Assembly: GCA_003251535.1 (NCBI GenBank)
Contig: QKFD01000014.1
Location: forward strand, 61,519-125,518
Source: Chromatiales bacterium
GTDB lineage: Bacteria; Pseudomonadota; Gammaproteobacteria; Thiohalomonadales; Thiohalomonadaceae
Length of the DNA: 64,000 nt
Direction of reading: 5' to 3'
Made by a program: the position numbers and the translations under genes. Positions 1 through 11,226 of the stretch are shown piece by piece (the first letter of the stretch is position 1; the number at the start of each line of letters is the position of its first letter). The notes beneath the pieces are model-generated. The model searched no databases. It worked only from the letters and a program-made list of their open reading frames with translations, and was not told the DNA's origin.

Positions 1-830
1 TTACCGACGGCGACCGGCTCAATGGAGATGGGGAGGCGCACCTCCTGCGCCAACCGGCTCTTGAGCCGCTCGGCGTTGGCGCGGCTGGCAAAGGCGCCGG
101 CCTGGAGGTACACCGTCATCCGTTCACCGGCCGCCCCACCGCCTGTGCCGCCGGTGACCGCGGGCGGCTCGTTGACGATGGGTTGATCGGCCACGATGGG
201 CAGCGGTTTGGCGGGGCTGGGGCGGGAGACATTAATCGGGGTGGCGACCACGCCCGGGCTACTCTCCTCATCGGCCGCCAAGGTGCTGGAGCCCCCCTGA
301 CCGGGGCTGATCGCCACCACCTCGACCCGCGCCGTGCCTGGGCCAGCCACCCCGAGTTTGGTGGCTGCGGCGTAGGAGAGATCGATGATCCGCCCCTCTT
401 TGAAGGGGCCGCGGTCATTCACCTTCACCACGGCACTGCGCCCGTTGTCCAGGTTGGTGACCCGCACATAGGTGGGGAGTGGCAGGGTCTTGTGGGCCGC
501 GGTCATCGCCATCATGTCGTAGGGCTCGCCGCTGGAGGTGCGCTTGCCGTGGAACTGGGTGCCGTACCAGGAGGCGATACCGCGCTCGCTGTAGCCATCC
601 GCCCGCTCCATGACGTAGTAGCGCTGGCCGAAGACCTCGTACCAGTCGGGGTTGCCATATTTGCTGCGCGGCTCCCATTTGGGCACCGCATCGGGGATGT
701 TGGCGAGGTTGGAGGGGACCTGGCGTGGGGCCCCATCCCGGCTGGGGGTGCTGGTGCAGCCCGCCAGTAGTAGGGGGCCGGCTAGGAGGAGGGCAACCCC
801 CCAGCGGGGACGCATCGCGGTTCGGCTCAT
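1..830 (-). CDS. rlpA: RlpA-family septal ring lytic transglycosylase (3' end cut by window)
   Basis: Outer-membrane lipoprotein that cleaves glycan strands lacking stem peptides. I translated this frame by hand because it has no stop inside the window. A signal peptide ends in a lipobox (LLAGC), followed by a double-psi beta-barrel core with GIASWYGTQFHGKRTSSGE and the later VKVNDRGPF and IDLSYAAA motifs. A Pro/Ser/Thr-rich linker follows, then the start of a SPOR-type domain (VYLQAGAFASRANAERL) that binds denuded septal glycan. The protein runs off the left edge in that domain. ATG at 830 is used; an in-frame ATG at 815 would give a more usual short signal peptide (MRPRWG) and is equally possible. 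It lies 8 bases after mltB, last in the visible elongasome operon. Confidence 0.9.
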   Translation of the reverse strand, partial: MSRTAMRPRWGVALLLAGPLLLAGCTSTPSRDGAPRQVPSNLANIPDAVPKWEPRSKYGNPDWYEVFGQRYYVMERADGYSERGIASWYGTQFHGKRTSSGEPYDMMAMTAAHKTLPLPTYVRVTNLDNGRSAVVKVNDRGPFKEGRIIDLSYAAATKLGVAGPGTARVEVVAISPGQGGSSTLAADEESSPGVVATPINVSRPSPAKPLPIVADQPIVNEPPAVTGGTGGGAAGERMTVYLQAGAFASRANAERLKSRLAQEVRLPISIEPVAVG

Positions 831-838
831 GGGTGACT

Positions 839-1822
839 CTAGGGCTTCTGGTATTGCTCGCGGATCTGCTGCGAGAGCTGGTGGACCGCCATGGCGTAGA
901 GCGGACTGCGGTTGTAACGGGTGATGACGTAGAAGTTATCGAGGACGATCCAGTACTCGGTACCCGCGTCACCATCCAGGGCGATCAGTTTCGCCTTCTG
1001 CCCCACCCGCAGCTCCTGTTGGGGCTCCACCCCCGCCGCGCTCAGCTCGCCAACGGTGCGCTTAAGCTCCAGGCCATCATCCAGCAGCGGGGTGGGATCG
1101 GTGCCGGGGGCCAGCTGGGCCGGTACCGCTACCCTCTCCCCCAACTGCCATTTGTGGACGTGGAAGTAGTTGGCCACGCTCCCGATCACATCGGCCTTGG
1201 AGTGCCAGAGATCGCGCCGGCCATCGGCATCGAAGTCAACGGCGAAGTTGCGGAAGGAGCTGGGGATGAACTGCGGCATCCCCATGGCCCCGGCGTAGGA
1301 GCCGGTGAGGGTGAGGGGGTCAAACCCCTCCTCCTGGGCCATCACCAAAAACTGCTCCAGTTCACTGCGGAAGAATTTGGCCCGGGGCGGGTAGTTGAAA
1401 CCGAGGGTGGAGAGGGCGTCTACCACCCGATAGCTGCCGGTGTTGCGGCCGTAGAAGGTCTCTACGCCGATGATGGCGACGATCACCTCTGCCGCCACGC
1501 CGTACTGCTCTTCCGCCTGTCGCAACAGCTCGGCGTTGTCACGCCAGAAGGCGACGCCGCGTTCGATCCGCTCCGGGGTGAGGAAGATCGGGCGGTACTT
1601 GGACCACGGTTTACTCTCCGCCGGCCGGGAGATGGCGTCGAGGATCTGCTGTTTGATCTCGGTGCGGGCAAACAACTGGTTGAGTGCCTTGCGGGAGAAC
1701 TGGTGCTTGCTCACCATCCCATCGATGAACTCTTGCACCTCCGCGCGTTGGCTCAGATCGGCGGCCATGGCGGGTGGGGTGAGGGCGAGCAGTAGGGCAG
1801 CAGCCAGAGGCCGAAAACGCAT
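839..1822 (-). CDS. mltB: Lytic murein transglycosylase B
   Basis: Cleaves the MurNAc-GlcNAc bond to form 1,6-anhydro ends during wall remodelling in the periplasm. The 327-residue product starts at ATG 1822 with a Sec signal peptide ending near AMA-AD. It has the family catalytic Glu at residue 121 in GVETFYGRNTG, and the motifs YAGAMGMPQFIPSSF and DFDADGRRDLW. No lipobox cysteine is visible, so it is probably soluble or periplasmic rather than the lipoprotein form. An open frame extends far upstream but runs through rodA in another frame and is not coding. It lies 8 bases downstream of rodA, in the order rodA-mltB-rlpA usual in gammaproteobacteria. Confidence 0.95.
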   Translation of the reverse strand: MRFRPLAAALLLALTPPAMAADLSQRAEVQEFIDGMVSKHQFSRKALNQLFARTEIKQQILDAISRPAESKPWSKYRPIFLTPERIERGVAFWRDNAELLRQAEEQYGVAAEVIVAIIGVETFYGRNTGSYRVVDALSTLGFNYPPRAKFFRSELEQFLVMAQEEGFDPLTLTGSYAGAMGMPQFIPSSFRNFAVDFDADGRRDLWHSKADVIGSVANYFHVHKWQLGERVAVPAQLAPGTDPTPLLDDGLELKRTVGELSAAGVEPQQELRVGQKAKLIALDGDAGTEYWIVLDNFYVITRYNRSPLYAMAVHQLSQQIREQYQKP

Positions 1823-1830
1823 AGCGGGGG

Positions 1831-2943
1831 TTAACTCCGGATTAGGCGGTGGTGGGTCTGAACGGACATCAGGATACCGAATGCGGCAAACAGGGTCACC
1901 ATTGAGGTGCCGCCTCGGCTGATCAGCGGGAGCGGTACCCCCACCACGGGCAAGATGCCGCTCACCATGCCGATGTTGACGAAAACGTAGACGAAGAAGG
2001 TCATGATCACACTGCCGGCCAGCAGGCGAGAGAAGGTGTCTTGGCCGTTGGCGGCAATGTAGAGCCCGCGCATGACAATGAAGCCGTAGAGGGCGAGCAG
2101 CAGCAGCACCGCCATCAGACCGAACTCCTCGCCAAATACGGCAAAGATGAAGTCGGTGTGGCGCTCCGGCAGGAACTCCAGGTGGGATTGGGTCCCTTTC
2201 AACCAACCTTTGCCATACATCCCGCCGGAGCCGATGGCGATGGTGGACTGGATGATGTGATATCCGGCCCCCAGCGGATCGGTCTCCGGGTTGAGGAAGG
2301 TGAGGACGCGGCGGCGCTGATAGTCGTGCATCCCAAACTCCCACAGCAGCCAGATGAGCGGTACCGCCACCAGCGCCCCAGCGGCGATCACCCGCCAACG
2401 CAGACCGCCAAAGAGCAGCACAAACATCCCCGAGCTGCCCACCAGCAGGGCGGTGCCCAGATCCGGCTGTTTAGCCACCAGGACCGCAGGGATGACAAAG
2501 ATGAGCCCGGTGAATACCACCGGCCAGAAGCGGGGCGGCAGACTCATGCGGGCCAGGAAGGCGGCGGTGGCGGTGGGGACCGCCAGCTTCATCAGCTCTG
2601 AAGGTTGGAAGCGGAGGACACCCAGATCCAACCAGCGCTGTGCCCCCTTGCCGATCTCGCCCATCACCAATACCGCCACCAACATGATGAGCCCCAGGCC
2701 ATAGAGCCAGGGGGACCAGCGACGGAGGGTATCCGGGGAGATCTGCGCCACCCCAAACATGGTGGCAAAGGCGATGCCGAGGCGTAGTGCCTGCCCCTCC
2801 ACCATCTGGAGATCTGCGCCGCTGGCGCTGTAGAGCACCACCAGACCGAGGCCGGAGAGCAGCAGCAGACTCACCAGTAGGGGGGGATCGATATGGAGCC
2901 GCTGGGCGAGGGTGATCTGGGGCGTAGGGCTTTCGCCAATCAT
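1831..2943 (-). CDS. rodA: Peptidoglycan glycosyltransferase RodA (SEDS family)
   Basis: Polymerises lipid II into glycan strands for side-wall growth, working with the class B PBP encoded just upstream. The 370-residue product has about ten hydrophobic segments and SEDS signatures such as KQPDLGTALL, GMYGKGWLKGTQS and FLPERHTDFIFAVFGEE. The start is ATG 2943 (MIGESPTPQ), which gives the normal family length; the frame stays open further upstream only through the tail of mrdA. It follows mrdA by 40 bases and precedes mltB by 8, so co-transcription and coupled production of PBP2 and RodA are likely. Confidence 0.96.
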   Translation of the reverse strand: MIGESPTPQITLAQRLHIDPPLLVSLLLLSGLGLVVLYSASGADLQMVEGQALRLGIAFATMFGVAQISPDTLRRWSPWLYGLGLIMLVAVLVMGEIGKGAQRWLDLGVLRFQPSELMKLAVPTATAAFLARMSLPPRFWPVVFTGLIFVIPAVLVAKQPDLGTALLVGSSGMFVLLFGGLRWRVIAAGALVAVPLIWLLWEFGMHDYQRRRVLTFLNPETDPLGAGYHIIQSTIAIGSGGMYGKGWLKGTQSHLEFLPERHTDFIFAVFGEEFGLMAVLLLLALYGFIVMRGLYIAANGQDTFSRLLAGSVIMTFFVYVFVNIGMVSGILPVVGVPLPLISRGGTSMVTLFAAFGILMSVQTHHRLIRS

Positions 2944-2983
2944 GGGCCGACTCCAGGGGGGGCTGGGAGGGTGGCGGGCAGGT

Positions 2984-4966
2984 TCATCGGTGGCTCTCCC
3001 CCTGCTGGGTGGCGGGTGGGCGGGCCGCCTCGGTCGGTGGGATGGCGGTCCACTGGGCGCCGGTGGGTGGCTTGCGCGGGGCCGACCCTTGTTGCGGGGG
3101 GGCGGGGGAGGTGAGGAACTCTGGGTTAGAGGTGAGGTAGCTATCCATGACTTGGCGGGCGATGGGGGCGGCGACGGAACCGCCATGGCCGCCATTCTCC
3201 ACCATCACCGCCACGGCCACATGGGGGTGCTCTGCCGGCGCAAAGGCGACAAACAGGGCGTGGTCACGCAGCCGCTTCTCCACCTCATCCTCGCGGTAGC
3301 GCTCGTCCTGTTTGAGGGAGAAGACCTGGGCGGTGCCGGTCTTGCCGGCGATGGTATAGGCCTCGTTGACGATACGCCGGGCGGTACCAGAGCTGCTGTG
3401 GACCACATCCACCATGGCACTGCGCACGCTCTCCAAGTGCTTGGGGTCGCGCAGTTCGATCCTCTCCGCCACTTTGGGGATCAGCGGCGTGCGCTCGCCG
3501 GTGATGGGGTTGATCAGCGCGGCGACCACCCGCGGCTCATAGCGGATCCCGCCCACCGAGAGGGTCGCGGTGGCGTTGGCCAGCTGGAGCGGCGTGGCGA
3601 GAACAAAGCCCTGGCCGATGCCGGTGATGACCGTCTCGCCCGGGTACCAGGGCTGTTTACGGGTGCGCCGTTTCCAGTCACGGGTGGGCATGATGCCAGG
3701 GCGCTCGCCGGTGAGATCGACGCCGGTGAGGTGGCCGAAACCGAAGCGCTGCATGAAGGCGGAGAGGGCATCTATACCGAGGCGGCGCGCCACCTCGTAG
3801 TAGTAGACGTCACACGACTCGACGATGCTCTTGTGGAGATCGGTCGCCCCATGGCCACCCCGCTTCCAGTCCCGATATTTGTGGCTCTGGCCCGGCAGCT
3901 GGAAGTAGCCGGGACACCAGATGCGCTCGTCGGCGGTGGTGACCCCCAGCTCCAGGCCGGCCAGGCCGACAAACGGTTTGGTGGTGGAGCCGGGGGGGTA
4001 TTGGCCGCGCAGGGCGCGGTTATAGAGGGGCTGGTCGGGGTTGGTGGTGAGCGCCTCGTAATCGGTCTGGCTGATGCCATTGACGAACAGGTTGGGATCG
4101 TAGCTGGGGGTACTCACCAGGGCCACCACCGCGCCATTGGTGGGGTCGATGGCCACCAGCGCCCCCCGCTCCTCCCCGAAGGCGTCCTTCAGATCCTGCT
4201 GGACCTTCACATCGATGTTGAGTACCAGGTCTTTCCCCGGCACGGGGGGGGTCTTGTCTAGCACCCGCAGGGTGCGGCCGCGGGCGTTGGTCTCCACCTG
4301 CTGGAGCCCCACTTTTCCATGCAGCTCATCCTCGTAGGTGTACTCCACCCCCACCTTGCCGATGTGGCTGGTGCCGGAGTAGTCGGAGGGATCGACCCGC
4401 TTCAGCTCCCGTTCGTCGATGCGACCCACATAGCCGACGATGTGGGCAGTTAGCTCGCCATAGGGGTAGTGGCGGGCAAGGCGGGAGGTGATCTCCACCC
4501 CCGGCAGGCGCGGCCGGTTGACGGCGATGCGGGCCACCTCCTCCTCGTTGAGGCGGAAGCGCAGGGGGACCCCCTCAAAGCCGCGATGGCGCTTCAGCTC
4601 GGCGCGGAAGCGACTGATGTCGGAGTCGCCCACCCCAATCAGGGCGTTGATCGCCTGGAGGGTGGCCTCCATGTCGGGCACCTGCTCGGGGATGATCTCC
4701 AGGCTGAAGGTGGGGACATTCTGGGCCAGGACCGCCCCGTTGCGGTCGTAGATGAGGCCGCGGGTGGGGGCGATGGGCTGGATGGAGACGCGATTTTCGT
4801 GGGAGAGGGTGGTGAAGTGGGAGTGGCGTACCACCTGGAGGAAGTAGAGGCGGGCAATGAGGGCCCCCATCAATGCCACCACCAGCACCGCCGCGACCAC
4901 GGCGCGGCTGCGGAATAGGTGGCGTTCCTGGAGTGGATCTTTTAGCGCAATGCCCGGGCGGGCCAT
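2984..4966 (-). CDS. mrdA: Penicillin-binding protein 2 (elongasome transpeptidase)
   Basis: Class B transpeptidase that cross-links glycan made by RodA. The 660-residue product has an N-terminal membrane segment at about residues 22-45, a dimerisation domain, and a transpeptidase domain with the three expected motifs: S327-T-T-K330 (PPGSTTKPF), S384-C-D and K542-T-G-T. The C-terminus carries a Pro-rich tail of about 45 residues that is longer than in Escherichia coli and probably disordered. ATG 4966 lies one base after the mreD stop. It is the fourth gene of the mreBCD-mrdA-rodA operon. Confidence 0.97.
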   Translation of the reverse strand: MARPGIALKDPLQERHLFRSRAVVAAVLVVALMGALIARLYFLQVVRHSHFTTLSHENRVSIQPIAPTRGLIYDRNGAVLAQNVPTFSLEIIPEQVPDMEATLQAINALIGVGDSDISRFRAELKRHRGFEGVPLRFRLNEEEVARIAVNRPRLPGVEITSRLARHYPYGELTAHIVGYVGRIDERELKRVDPSDYSGTSHIGKVGVEYTYEDELHGKVGLQQVETNARGRTLRVLDKTPPVPGKDLVLNIDVKVQQDLKDAFGEERGALVAIDPTNGAVVALVSTPSYDPNLFVNGISQTDYEALTTNPDQPLYNRALRGQYPPGSTTKPFVGLAGLELGVTTADERIWCPGYFQLPGQSHKYRDWKRGGHGATDLHKSIVESCDVYYYEVARRLGIDALSAFMQRFGFGHLTGVDLTGERPGIMPTRDWKRRTRKQPWYPGETVITGIGQGFVLATPLQLANATATLSVGGIRYEPRVVAALINPITGERTPLIPKVAERIELRDPKHLESVRSAMVDVVHSSSGTARRIVNEAYTIAGKTGTAQVFSLKQDERYREDEVEKRLRDHALFVAFAPAEHPHVAVAVMVENGGHGGSVAAPIARQVMDSYLTSNPEFLTSPAPPQQGSAPRKPPTGAQWTAIPPTEAARPPATQQGESHR

Positions 4967-4967
4967 C

Positions 4968-5456
4968 TCAACTTACTCGGAATTTGCGCCGTAGGTCGCG
5001 CAGGATCAGATAGAGCCAGGGCCACAGCAGCATACTGGTGAAGGAGGGTAGCCAGTAGAGCCAGCTATTGGGGAGCTGGTCGATGAAGCCACGGATCCAC
5101 AGACCCAACATCTGGTGCAGGGCGACCAGCATCAGGATGGTCAGCGACTGCTGCCAGAGCGGATAGACCCGCACCCGCTGATGGAACAGCGCCGCTACAT
5201 AGGCCACCAGTGCCAGGCTCAAGGCGTGCTGACCCAACAGGGCACCGCGTGAGACATCGAGCAGGATCCCCATCAGCCAGCCTACCCCCACCCCCACCCG
5301 CTCCGGCAGGGCGAGGCACCAGTAGATCAACACCAGGGCGACCCACTCCGGCCGTCCCAGCTCTGCCCAGTCGGGCAGGGGCAGCATGGTGAGGATCAGG
5401 GCCAAAACAAAGCTAAGGACGATGACCCAGCCATTTTGGTGGCGGATCAGGGTCAT
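4968..5456 (-). CDS. mreD: Rod shape-determining protein MreD
   Basis: Small integral membrane partner of MreC in the elongasome. The 162-residue product has about five hydrophobic segments and the family features WVALVLIYWCLALPERVGVG and GxLLDVSRGALLGQHAL. Its ATG overlaps the mreC stop as ATGA (5453-5456), so translation is probably coupled. Length and position between mreC and mrdA match the family. Confidence 0.95.
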   Translation of the reverse strand: MTLIRHQNGWVIVLSFVLALILTMLPLPDWAELGRPEWVALVLIYWCLALPERVGVGVGWLMGILLDVSRGALLGQHALSLALVAYVAALFHQRVRVYPLWQQSLTILMLVALHQMLGLWIRGFIDQLPNSWLYWLPSFTSMLLWPWLYLILRDLRRKFRVS

Positions 5457-6316
5457 GGCGCCACCTCAGGGTCACCCGCTTCGGTCGGTGGGCGGTGATC
5501 GCCGGCCCAGATGAGCAGCGCCTCGCGGGTGCGCTCCAGGCGGGCCGCCGGCTCAGCGGTGATCACCAGGAATGGCTCAGCTGGGTCCCGGGCTACCGAG
5601 GTGACATTGGCCACCGGATAGCCCGGGGGGAACTGTCCCCCGAGACCCGAGGTGATGAGGAGATCGCCCTTCTCGATATCGGCATTGGCGGGGATGTGGG
5701 GGATCTCCAGGCGGTGTGATTCGCCGGTGCCAAGGACGATCACCCGCAGGCCGCTACGGTTTACCTCCGCCGGGACTGCGTGGGCCGGATCGGTGATGAG
5801 CATGGTGGTGTTGGTGTTGTAGGTGGTGCGGATCACCTGACCCATCACCCCTTCGGCGTCCAGTACCGGTTGGGAGACGTAGACCCCATCCTGGGTTCCC
5901 TTGTTGATGGTCACCAGATGGCGAAAGGGGTCGAGATCCACCGATATCAGCTCGCCAATGAGCACCCGCTCGCTCACGCGGGCCGAGGAGTGGAACAGCT
6001 GGCGTAGCCGTTGGTTCTCCGCCAGGATGGTGTTGAACCGCTGGAGGCGTGCCTCCAGCAGGAGCTGCTCCTCCCTCAACTGCCGGTTCTCTTTGATGAG
6101 GGCACCGCGGCTGGCAAGGGATTCACTCGCCCAAGCGCCCACCCTCCCAGGGAGGGCAGCGACATACTGGATGGGGTAGAGGCCGAGGGCGATCCAGGCG
6201 CGGATCTCCTCTAGGTGGTGCTGCCGGTGGTCTACGGTCATGATGACCACCGATGCCACCACCAGGAGGATTACCCGAGTGGTGGCCGACGGTCCGCGGA
6301 CGAACAGGCGTTTGAT
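5453..6316 (-). CDS. mreC: Rod shape-determining protein MreC, apparently with a non-standard start codon
   Basis: Bitopic membrane protein that links MreB to the PBP2-RodA synthase. It has an N-terminal membrane helix, a coiled coil (ENRQLREEQLLLEARLQ) and the periplasmic beta domain with the motif TSGLGGQFPPGYPV. Homology to E. coli MreC (MKPIFSRGPS) extends upstream of the first standard start, GTG 6262: the same frame reads IKRLFVRGPSATTRVILLV from 6316. The codon at the expected Met position is ATC, preceded by AGAGGTG four bases upstream. GTG 6262 would cut the membrane helix in half. I therefore place the start at 6316 (287 residues) with the caveat that it is unusual. Confidence 0.85.
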   Translation of the reverse strand: MKRLFVRGPSATTRVILLVVASVVIMTVDHRQHHLEEIRAWIALGLYPIQYVAALPGRVGAWASESLASRGALIKENRQLREEQLLLEARLQRFNTILAENQRLRQLFHSSARVSERVLIGELISVDLDPFRHLVTINKGTQDGVYVSQPVLDAEGVMGQVIRTTYNTNTTMLITDPAHAVPAEVNRSGLRVIVLGTGESHRLEIPHIPANADIEKGDLLITSGLGGQFPPGYPVANVTSVARDPAEPFLVITAEPAARLERTREALLIWAGDHRPPTEAGDPEVAP

Positions 6317-6489
6317 GGGGCACCTCTTGCCGGATGGGCAGTGACATACGGGGTGTCGAGTCGGCTACCCCGCCCGCTGACTTCCGCTGTCATCATCGGC
6401 TCATGCTTGGTGTTCGAGGGTAGGGAGCCGCCTCATGGGGCCACCTCAACGGCTGACGGCACCGGAGGTGGCCACGACCCGGCAGTCCG

Positions 6490-7678
<1,189 letters not shown>

Positions 7679-7966
7679 ATGGCCCTGGAACGATCCGACG
7701 TGCTCAATATCGCCCATCTCGCGCGGCTTGCCATCGCTGAGCAGGATATCCCCGAGTACGCCCGAAATCTGTCGAATATCCTCGATTTCGTTGCCCAGAT
7801 GGAGGCCGTGGACACCACCGGCGTAGAGCCGATGGCCCATCCCATGGACGCCTCCCAGCGGCTGCGTGAAGACCAGGTGAGTGAGACCGACGAGCGGGCC
7901 CACTTCCAGGCCATCGCCCCGGCCACCGAGGCGGGGTTGTACCTGGTTCCCAAGGTCATTGAATGA
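7679..7966 (+). CDS. gatC: Asp-tRNA(Asn)/Glu-tRNA(Gln) amidotransferase subunit C
   Basis: Small subunit that wraps and stabilises GatA in the tRNA-dependent amidotransferase. The 95-residue product starts [19 protein letters not shown] and carries the family segment [23 protein letters not shown]. It is first in gatC-gatA-gatB, the usual order. A non-coding gap of 164 bases separates it from gatA, longer than is typical within an operon. Confidence 0.96.
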   Translation: MALERSDVLNIAHLARLAIAEQDIPEYARNLSNILDFVAQMEAVDTTGVEPMAHPMDASQRLREDQVSETDERAHFQAIAPATEAGLYLVPKVIE

Positions 7967-8130
7967 CCGTAACCACCGAATAATAAAACGGAAAAGAGCG
8001 GTCGTCCGCCCTCTTGGGCGCCCCCTTGAGCTGTCTCCCGAGTGCCGCGGATCGCCGCTGCACGGTGTGGTGGCAGCCAGGAGGTGGCCGGCGACCAATC
8101 CCAGCCTCCGAGCCTGAGGTGCTCCCCCCC

Positions 8131-9588
8131 ATGCACGACAAGACCATTGCCCAACTGGCCGCCGGCCTCGCCCAGCGGGAGTTCTCCAGTGTGGAACTGA
8201 CCACCGCCCTGCTTGCCCGTATCAAGGCGCGGGACGGCGAACTCAACGCCTTCATCACCGTGACCGAGGAGTTGGCGCTGGCCCAGGCGCAGGCCGCCGA
8301 TCAGCGCATCCAGGCCGGCAGTGCGGCGCCTTTGACGGGTATCCCGCTGGCCCAGAAGGATATTTTCTGCACCAACGGGGTTAAGACCAGCTGCGGTTCA
8401 AAGATGCTCGACAACTTCATCGCCCCCTACGACGCCACTGTGGTGCGCCGCTTCAATGAGGCGGGGGCGGTGATGGTCGGCAAGACCAATATGGATGAGT
8501 TCGCCATGGGCTCCTCCAATGAAACCAGCTTCTACGGCCCGGTGAAAAATCCCTGGGACCTGGCCGCGGTCCCCGGCGGCTCCTCCGGCGGCTCGGCGGC
8601 GGCGGTGGCGGCGCGCTTGGTGCCTGGTGCCACGGGTACCGACACCGGCGGCTCTATCCGCCAGCCAGCAGCGCTCTGCGGCATCACCGGCATCAAGCCC
8701 ACCTACGGCCGCGTCTCTCGCTGGGGCATGATCGCCTTTGCCTCATCGCTGGATCAGGGGGGGCCGATGGCCACCACCGCCGAGGATTGTGCCCTCATGC
8801 TGGAGGCGATGGCCGGTTTCGACACCCGCGACTCCACCTCTGCGGATCTGCCGGTCCCCTCTTATCAGGCTACCCTAGCTAACGATATCAAAGGGTTGCG
8901 CATCGGTCTGCCCAAAGAGTATTTCGGCGAGGGGCTGGACCCGGCGGTGGCCAAGGTGATCGAGCAGGCCATTGACGAGTATCGGCGCCTAGGGGCGGAG
9001 GTGGTGGAGATCTCCCTACCCAATACCCACCTGGCGGTCCCCACCTACTATGTGGTGGCGCCGGCGGAGTGCTCCTCCAACCTCTCGCGCTTCGATGGCG
9101 TCCGCTACGGCTACCGCTGTGAGGCGCCCAAGAACCTGGAGGACCTCTACAAGCGCTCCCGCGGCGAGGGGTTTGGCCCAGAGGTCCAGCGGCGCATCAT
9201 GATCGGCACCTACGCCCTCTCCGCCGGCTACTACGACGCCTACTATCTAAAGGCGCAGAAGCTGCGGCACCTCATCTCCGACGACTTCAAGCGTGCCTTC
9301 ACCCAAGTGGATGTGATCATGGGGCCCACCTCCCCCACGGTCGCCTTCAACATTGGCGAGAAGACGGCCGATCCGGTCACCATGTACCTGTCGGACATCT
9401 ACACCATCGCCGTCAACCTGGCTGGGGTGCCGGGGATGTCGCTGCCGGTGGGGTTTGTTGAGGGGCGGCCGGTGGGGATGCAGCTCATCGGCAACTACTT
9501 CGACGAGGCGCGTCTGCTCAATGTCGCCCATAAGTTCCAACAGGCGACCGACTGGCACGCGCGGCTCCCCGAGGCGTTCAAGGCGTAA
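8131..9588 (+). CDS. gatA: Asp-tRNA(Asn)/Glu-tRNA(Gln) amidotransferase subunit A
   Basis: Amidase subunit that releases ammonia from glutamine for transamidation. The 485-residue product has the amidase-signature triad: Lys in IPLAQKDIF, cis-Ser in [15 protein letters not shown] and nucleophile Ser in [16 protein letters not shown]. The start is ATG 8131 ([12 protein letters not shown]), which matches the family N-terminus; the frame is open for 39 codons upstream but that stretch has no family similarity. It lies between gatC and gatB. Presence of gatCAB suggests that Gln-tRNA and/or Asn-tRNA is made by the indirect route. Confidence 0.97.
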   Translation: MHDKTIAQLAAGLAQREFSSVELTTALLARIKARDGELNAFITVTEELALAQAQAADQRIQAGSAAPLTGIPLAQKDIFCTNGVKTSCGSKMLDNFIAPYDATVVRRFNEAGAVMVGKTNMDEFAMGSSNETSFYGPVKNPWDLAAVPGGSSGGSAAAVAARLVPGATGTDTGGSIRQPAALCGITGIKPTYGRVSRWGMIAFASSLDQGGPMATTAEDCALMLEAMAGFDTRDSTSADLPVPSYQATLANDIKGLRIGLPKEYFGEGLDPAVAKVIEQAIDEYRRLGAEVVEISLPNTHLAVPTYYVVAPAECSSNLSRFDGVRYGYRCEAPKNLEDLYKRSRGEGFGPEVQRRIMIGTYALSAGYYDAYYLKAQKLRHLISDDFKRAFTQVDVIMGPTSPTVAFNIGEKTADPVTMYLSDIYTIAVNLAGVPGMSLPVGFVEGRPVGMQLIGNYFDEARLLNVAHKFQQATDWHARLPEAFKA

Positions 9589-9672
9589 CAGAACAGATCA
9601 ACACTGGGGCTGGGTGGCGCTTGGCGCCCCACCGCCCCATCTGTCGGTGCTCACCGAAAGGGTCGAACGGTT

Positions 9673-11109
9673 ATGGAATGGGAAGTTGTCATCGGGCTTG
9701 AAATCCACGCCCAGCTCGCCACCAAAAGCAAAATCTTCTCCGGTGCCGCCACTGCCTATGGTGCCGAGCCCAACACCCAGGCGTGTACCATCGATCTGGG
9801 GATGCCTGGGGTGCTGCCGGTCCTGAATCGGGAGGCGGTGCATATGGCGGCCAAACTTGGCCTTGCCATCGGCGCTGAAGTGGCGCGCCGCTCCGTCTTC
9901 GCCCGGAAGAACTACTTCTACCCCGACCTGCCCAAGGGCTACCAGATCTCCCAGTACGAGCTGCCGGTGGTGGCCAACGGCCACCTCAATATCGAGCTGG
10001 AGGAGGGGATCACCAAGCGTATCGGTATCACCCGTGCCCACTTGGAAGAGGATGCCGGCAAGAGCCTGCACGAAGATTTCCACGGCATGAGTGGCATCGA
10101 CCTCAACCGGGCCGGCACGCCGCTGCTGGAGATCGTCTCTGAGCCGGACCTGCGTTCGGCCAAGGAAGCGGTGGCCTACATGAAGAAGCTCCACTCTCTG
10201 GTGCGCTACCTGGAGATCTGCGATGGCAATATGCAGGAGGGCTCCTTCCGCTGTGATGCCAACGTCTCAGTGCGTCCGTTGGGACAGGCCGCCTTCGGGA
10301 CCCGGGCCGAGGTGAAAAACCTCAACTCCTTCCGCTTCGTCGAGAAGGCCATCGAGTATGAGGTGACGCGCCAAATTGCCCTCATCGAGTCCGGTGGCAA
10401 GGTGGTGCAGGAGACCCGCCTGTATGACCCCGACAAGGGCGAGACCCGCTCCATGCGCGCCAAGGAGGAGGCCAACGACTACCGCTACTTCCCCGATCCA
10501 GATCTCCTGCCACTGGTGATCGACGACGCCTTTGTTGCGGCCGCCCGCGCCAGTCTGCCGGAGCTGCCGGATGAGAAGAAGCAGCGCTTCGTGGCCGACT
10601 ATGGCCTCTCCAACTACGACGCCGGCGTCCTCACGGCCACCCGCGAGTTGGGTGACTACTACGAGCAGGTGGTGAAGTGCTCCGCCGTTGACGCAAAACT
10701 GGCCGCCAACTGGGTCATGGGCGACCTCTCTGCCGCCCTCAATAAATCGGGTAAGGAGATTGGCGAATCTACCGTCTCCGCTGAGATGTTGGGGGGGATG
10801 CTGAAGCGCATCGCCGATGACACCATCTCCGGCAAGATCGCCAAAGAGGTGTTCGAGGCGATGTGGGCCGGTGAGGGGGATGCCGATGCGGTGATCGAAA
10901 AGAAGGGCCTTAAACAGATCACCGATAGCTCCGCCATCGAGCAGATCATCGACGATGTGATTGCCGCCAACCCAGATAATGTGGCGGCCTATCGCAGTGG
11001 CAAGGACAAGCTATTTGGCTTCTTCGTCGGTCAGGTGATGAAGGCCACCGGCGGCAAGGCCAATCCAGGCCAGGTGAACGAGCTACTGAAACAGAAACTG
11101 AACGGCTAA
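9673..11109 (+). CDS. gatB: Asp-tRNA(Asn)/Glu-tRNA(Gln) amidotransferase subunit B
   Basis: Subunit that phosphorylates the misacylated tRNA and receives ammonia from GatA. The 478-residue product starts [24 protein letters not shown], has the family motif [10 protein letters not shown], a kinase core with [27 protein letters not shown] and [12 protein letters not shown], and a C-terminal YqeY-like tRNA-binding tail ending [11 protein letters not shown]. It follows gatA by 84 bases and completes the operon. Confidence 0.97.
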   Translation: MEWEVVIGLEIHAQLATKSKIFSGAATAYGAEPNTQACTIDLGMPGVLPVLNREAVHMAAKLGLAIGAEVARRSVFARKNYFYPDLPKGYQISQYELPVVANGHLNIELEEGITKRIGITRAHLEEDAGKSLHEDFHGMSGIDLNRAGTPLLEIVSEPDLRSAKEAVAYMKKLHSLVRYLEICDGNMQEGSFRCDANVSVRPLGQAAFGTRAEVKNLNSFRFVEKAIEYEVTRQIALIESGGKVVQETRLYDPDKGETRSMRAKEEANDYRYFPDPDLLPLVIDDAFVAAARASLPELPDEKKQRFVADYGLSNYDAGVLTATRELGDYYEQVVKCSAVDAKLAANWVMGDLSAALNKSGKEIGESTVSAEMLGGMLKRIADDTISGKIAKEVFEAMWAGEGDADAVIEKKGLKQITDSSAIEQIIDDVIAANPDNVAAYRSGKDKLFGFFVGQVMKATGGKANPGQVNELLKQKLNG

Positions 11110-11140
11110 GTCGCCCAACCCCCACCAGCTCCCGCTGTGG

Positions 11141-11168
11141 GCGCCATCCACCATGAGGTGGGTGGCGC
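11141..11168 (+). terminator. Strong stem-loop after gatB (possible terminator without a U-run)
   Basis: Arms GCGCCATCCACC (11141-11152) and GGTGGGTGGCGC (11157-11168) pair over 12 bases with one G-T wobble around the loop ATGA. There is no T-run after it, so intrinsic termination is uncertain. It could instead be mRNA structure between gatB and the next gene. Confidence 0.4.
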
Positions 11169-11226
11169 GGGGGTAACGTCAGTTGGTAGCCGCCGGGCGC
11201 AGGCCACCTGGAGGCGAGACGTTTCG

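Noticed and set aside
2912..4261. 449-residue open frame antisense to mrdA and rodA
   Set aside because: Antisense to two well-supported essential genes, with Gly/Arg-rich noise sequence.
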